Shown in pieces: positions 63,806 to 64,000 of a stretch of DNA of 64,000 bases. The stretch spans positions 1,293,001-1,357,000 of the forward strand of contig NZ_CP051428.1 of the NCBI RefSeq assembly GCF_012676905.1. The letters run 5' to 3'. Each line of letters starts with the position of its first letter. Position 1 is the stretch's first letter. The position numbers and the translations under genes were made by a program. The notes beneath the pieces were generated by a model. That model ran no database searches, had not been told where the DNA came from, and worked only from the letters and a program-made list of their open reading frames with translations. This stretch comes from Paenibacillus albicereus (GTDB taxonomy: Bacteria; Bacillota; Bacilli; Paenibacillales; Paenibacillaceae).

Positions 63806-64000
63806 TAGGGGTTCGCGCAATGCGAGGTAAACCCGAGCAGCTCGGAGCGAACGGCTGCTCGGCGTCGGAGGTACGCGGAAAAACCGAGTAACTCGGGCCG
63901 AAGTGGTGCGCCGGCGTCGGAGTTGAGCGGAAAAACCGAGTAACTAAGGTCGAACGGGTGCCCCAGCATCGGAGTAGCGCGGAAAAACCGAGTAACTCGG
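63806..64000. repeat. Family A repeat array, inverted copy, cut by the window edge
   Basis: CCGAG cores recur at 63833, 63884, 63936 and 63988, 51-52 bases apart. GCGGAAAAACCGAGTAACTC is the reverse complement of the core in the 21.3-22.3 kb array, so this is the same repeat family in the other orientation. At least four units; the array continues past the window. Confidence 0.88.

Overview
The window looks like chromosome from a high-GC, spore-forming Gram-positive of the Paenibacillaceae (Paenibacillus, Cohnella or a relative). The grounds are a gerA-type germinant receptor operon, a KapB-like sporulation protein, YesM/YesN regulators, an LplABC-type sugar importer, intracellular xylan enzymes, a Des/DesK/DesR cold-sensing system and a Bacillales-type exopolysaccharide (EPS) operon. 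Most genes are strongly GC-rich. The EPS genes at about 47.1-54.2 kb and two lone polymerase/ligase genes (29.9-31.4 and 41.9-43.4 kb) are visibly AT-rich.

Layout. 0-2.4 kb: GH95 alpha-L-fucosidase with a strong terminator. 2.5-6.1 kb: gerAA-gerAB-gerAC on the minus strand. 6.1-21 kb: a glucuronoxylan-utilisation locus with a divergent AraC regulator, GH52 beta-xylosidase, GH67 alpha-glucuronidase, a Nif3-like protein, a GH8 reducing-end exo-oligoxylanase, a YesN/YesM two-component system, and a binding lipoprotein plus two permeases. The lipoprotein and permeases would import (aldo)oligosaccharides, which the signal-less hydrolases then take apart in the cytoplasm. 21.2-22.3 kb: a 52-bp-period repeat array. 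22.4-25.4 kb: des-desK-desR. 26.1-26.5 kb: a second, unrelated 51-bp array. 26.7-41.7 kb: mostly housekeeping genes (CDF transporter, NlpC/P60 wall hydrolase, MFS pump, malic enzyme, diacylglycerol-type glycosyltransferase, KapB, glutamate synthase large subunit), with the AT-rich wzy inserted among them.

44.3-57.3 kb: an XRE repressor, then an EPS operon (PilZ-like, Wzz-like, tyrosine kinase, a candidate EAR antitermination RNA, GalU, priming sugar transferase, pyruvyltransferase, flippase, two glycosyltransferases, rmlA-C-B-D). A decayed UDP-glucose dehydrogenase gene follows. 57.8-63.8 kb: nucleotidyltransferase, LytR-CpsA-Psr protein, VanZ-like protein and a small anchored protein, then three tandem paralogous short peptide genes, an HPr-kinase-like protein, a PqqD-like protein and an S26-type peptidase. 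This last set looks like an undescribed ribosomally made, modified peptide system.

The main result is that the EPS operon, the two lone EPS polymerase/ligase genes and the peptide locus share one operator, TGATAC-N5-GTATCA. At the EPS and peptide promoters it exactly fills the 17-bp spacer between -35 and -10. The XRE protein next to the EPS operon has a recognition helix like that of the Bacillus PBSX repressor Xre, whose remembered operator has the same form. One regulator probably ties exopolysaccharide production to the peptide system. The 52-bp repeat family of 21 kb reappears inverted at the right edge of the window.
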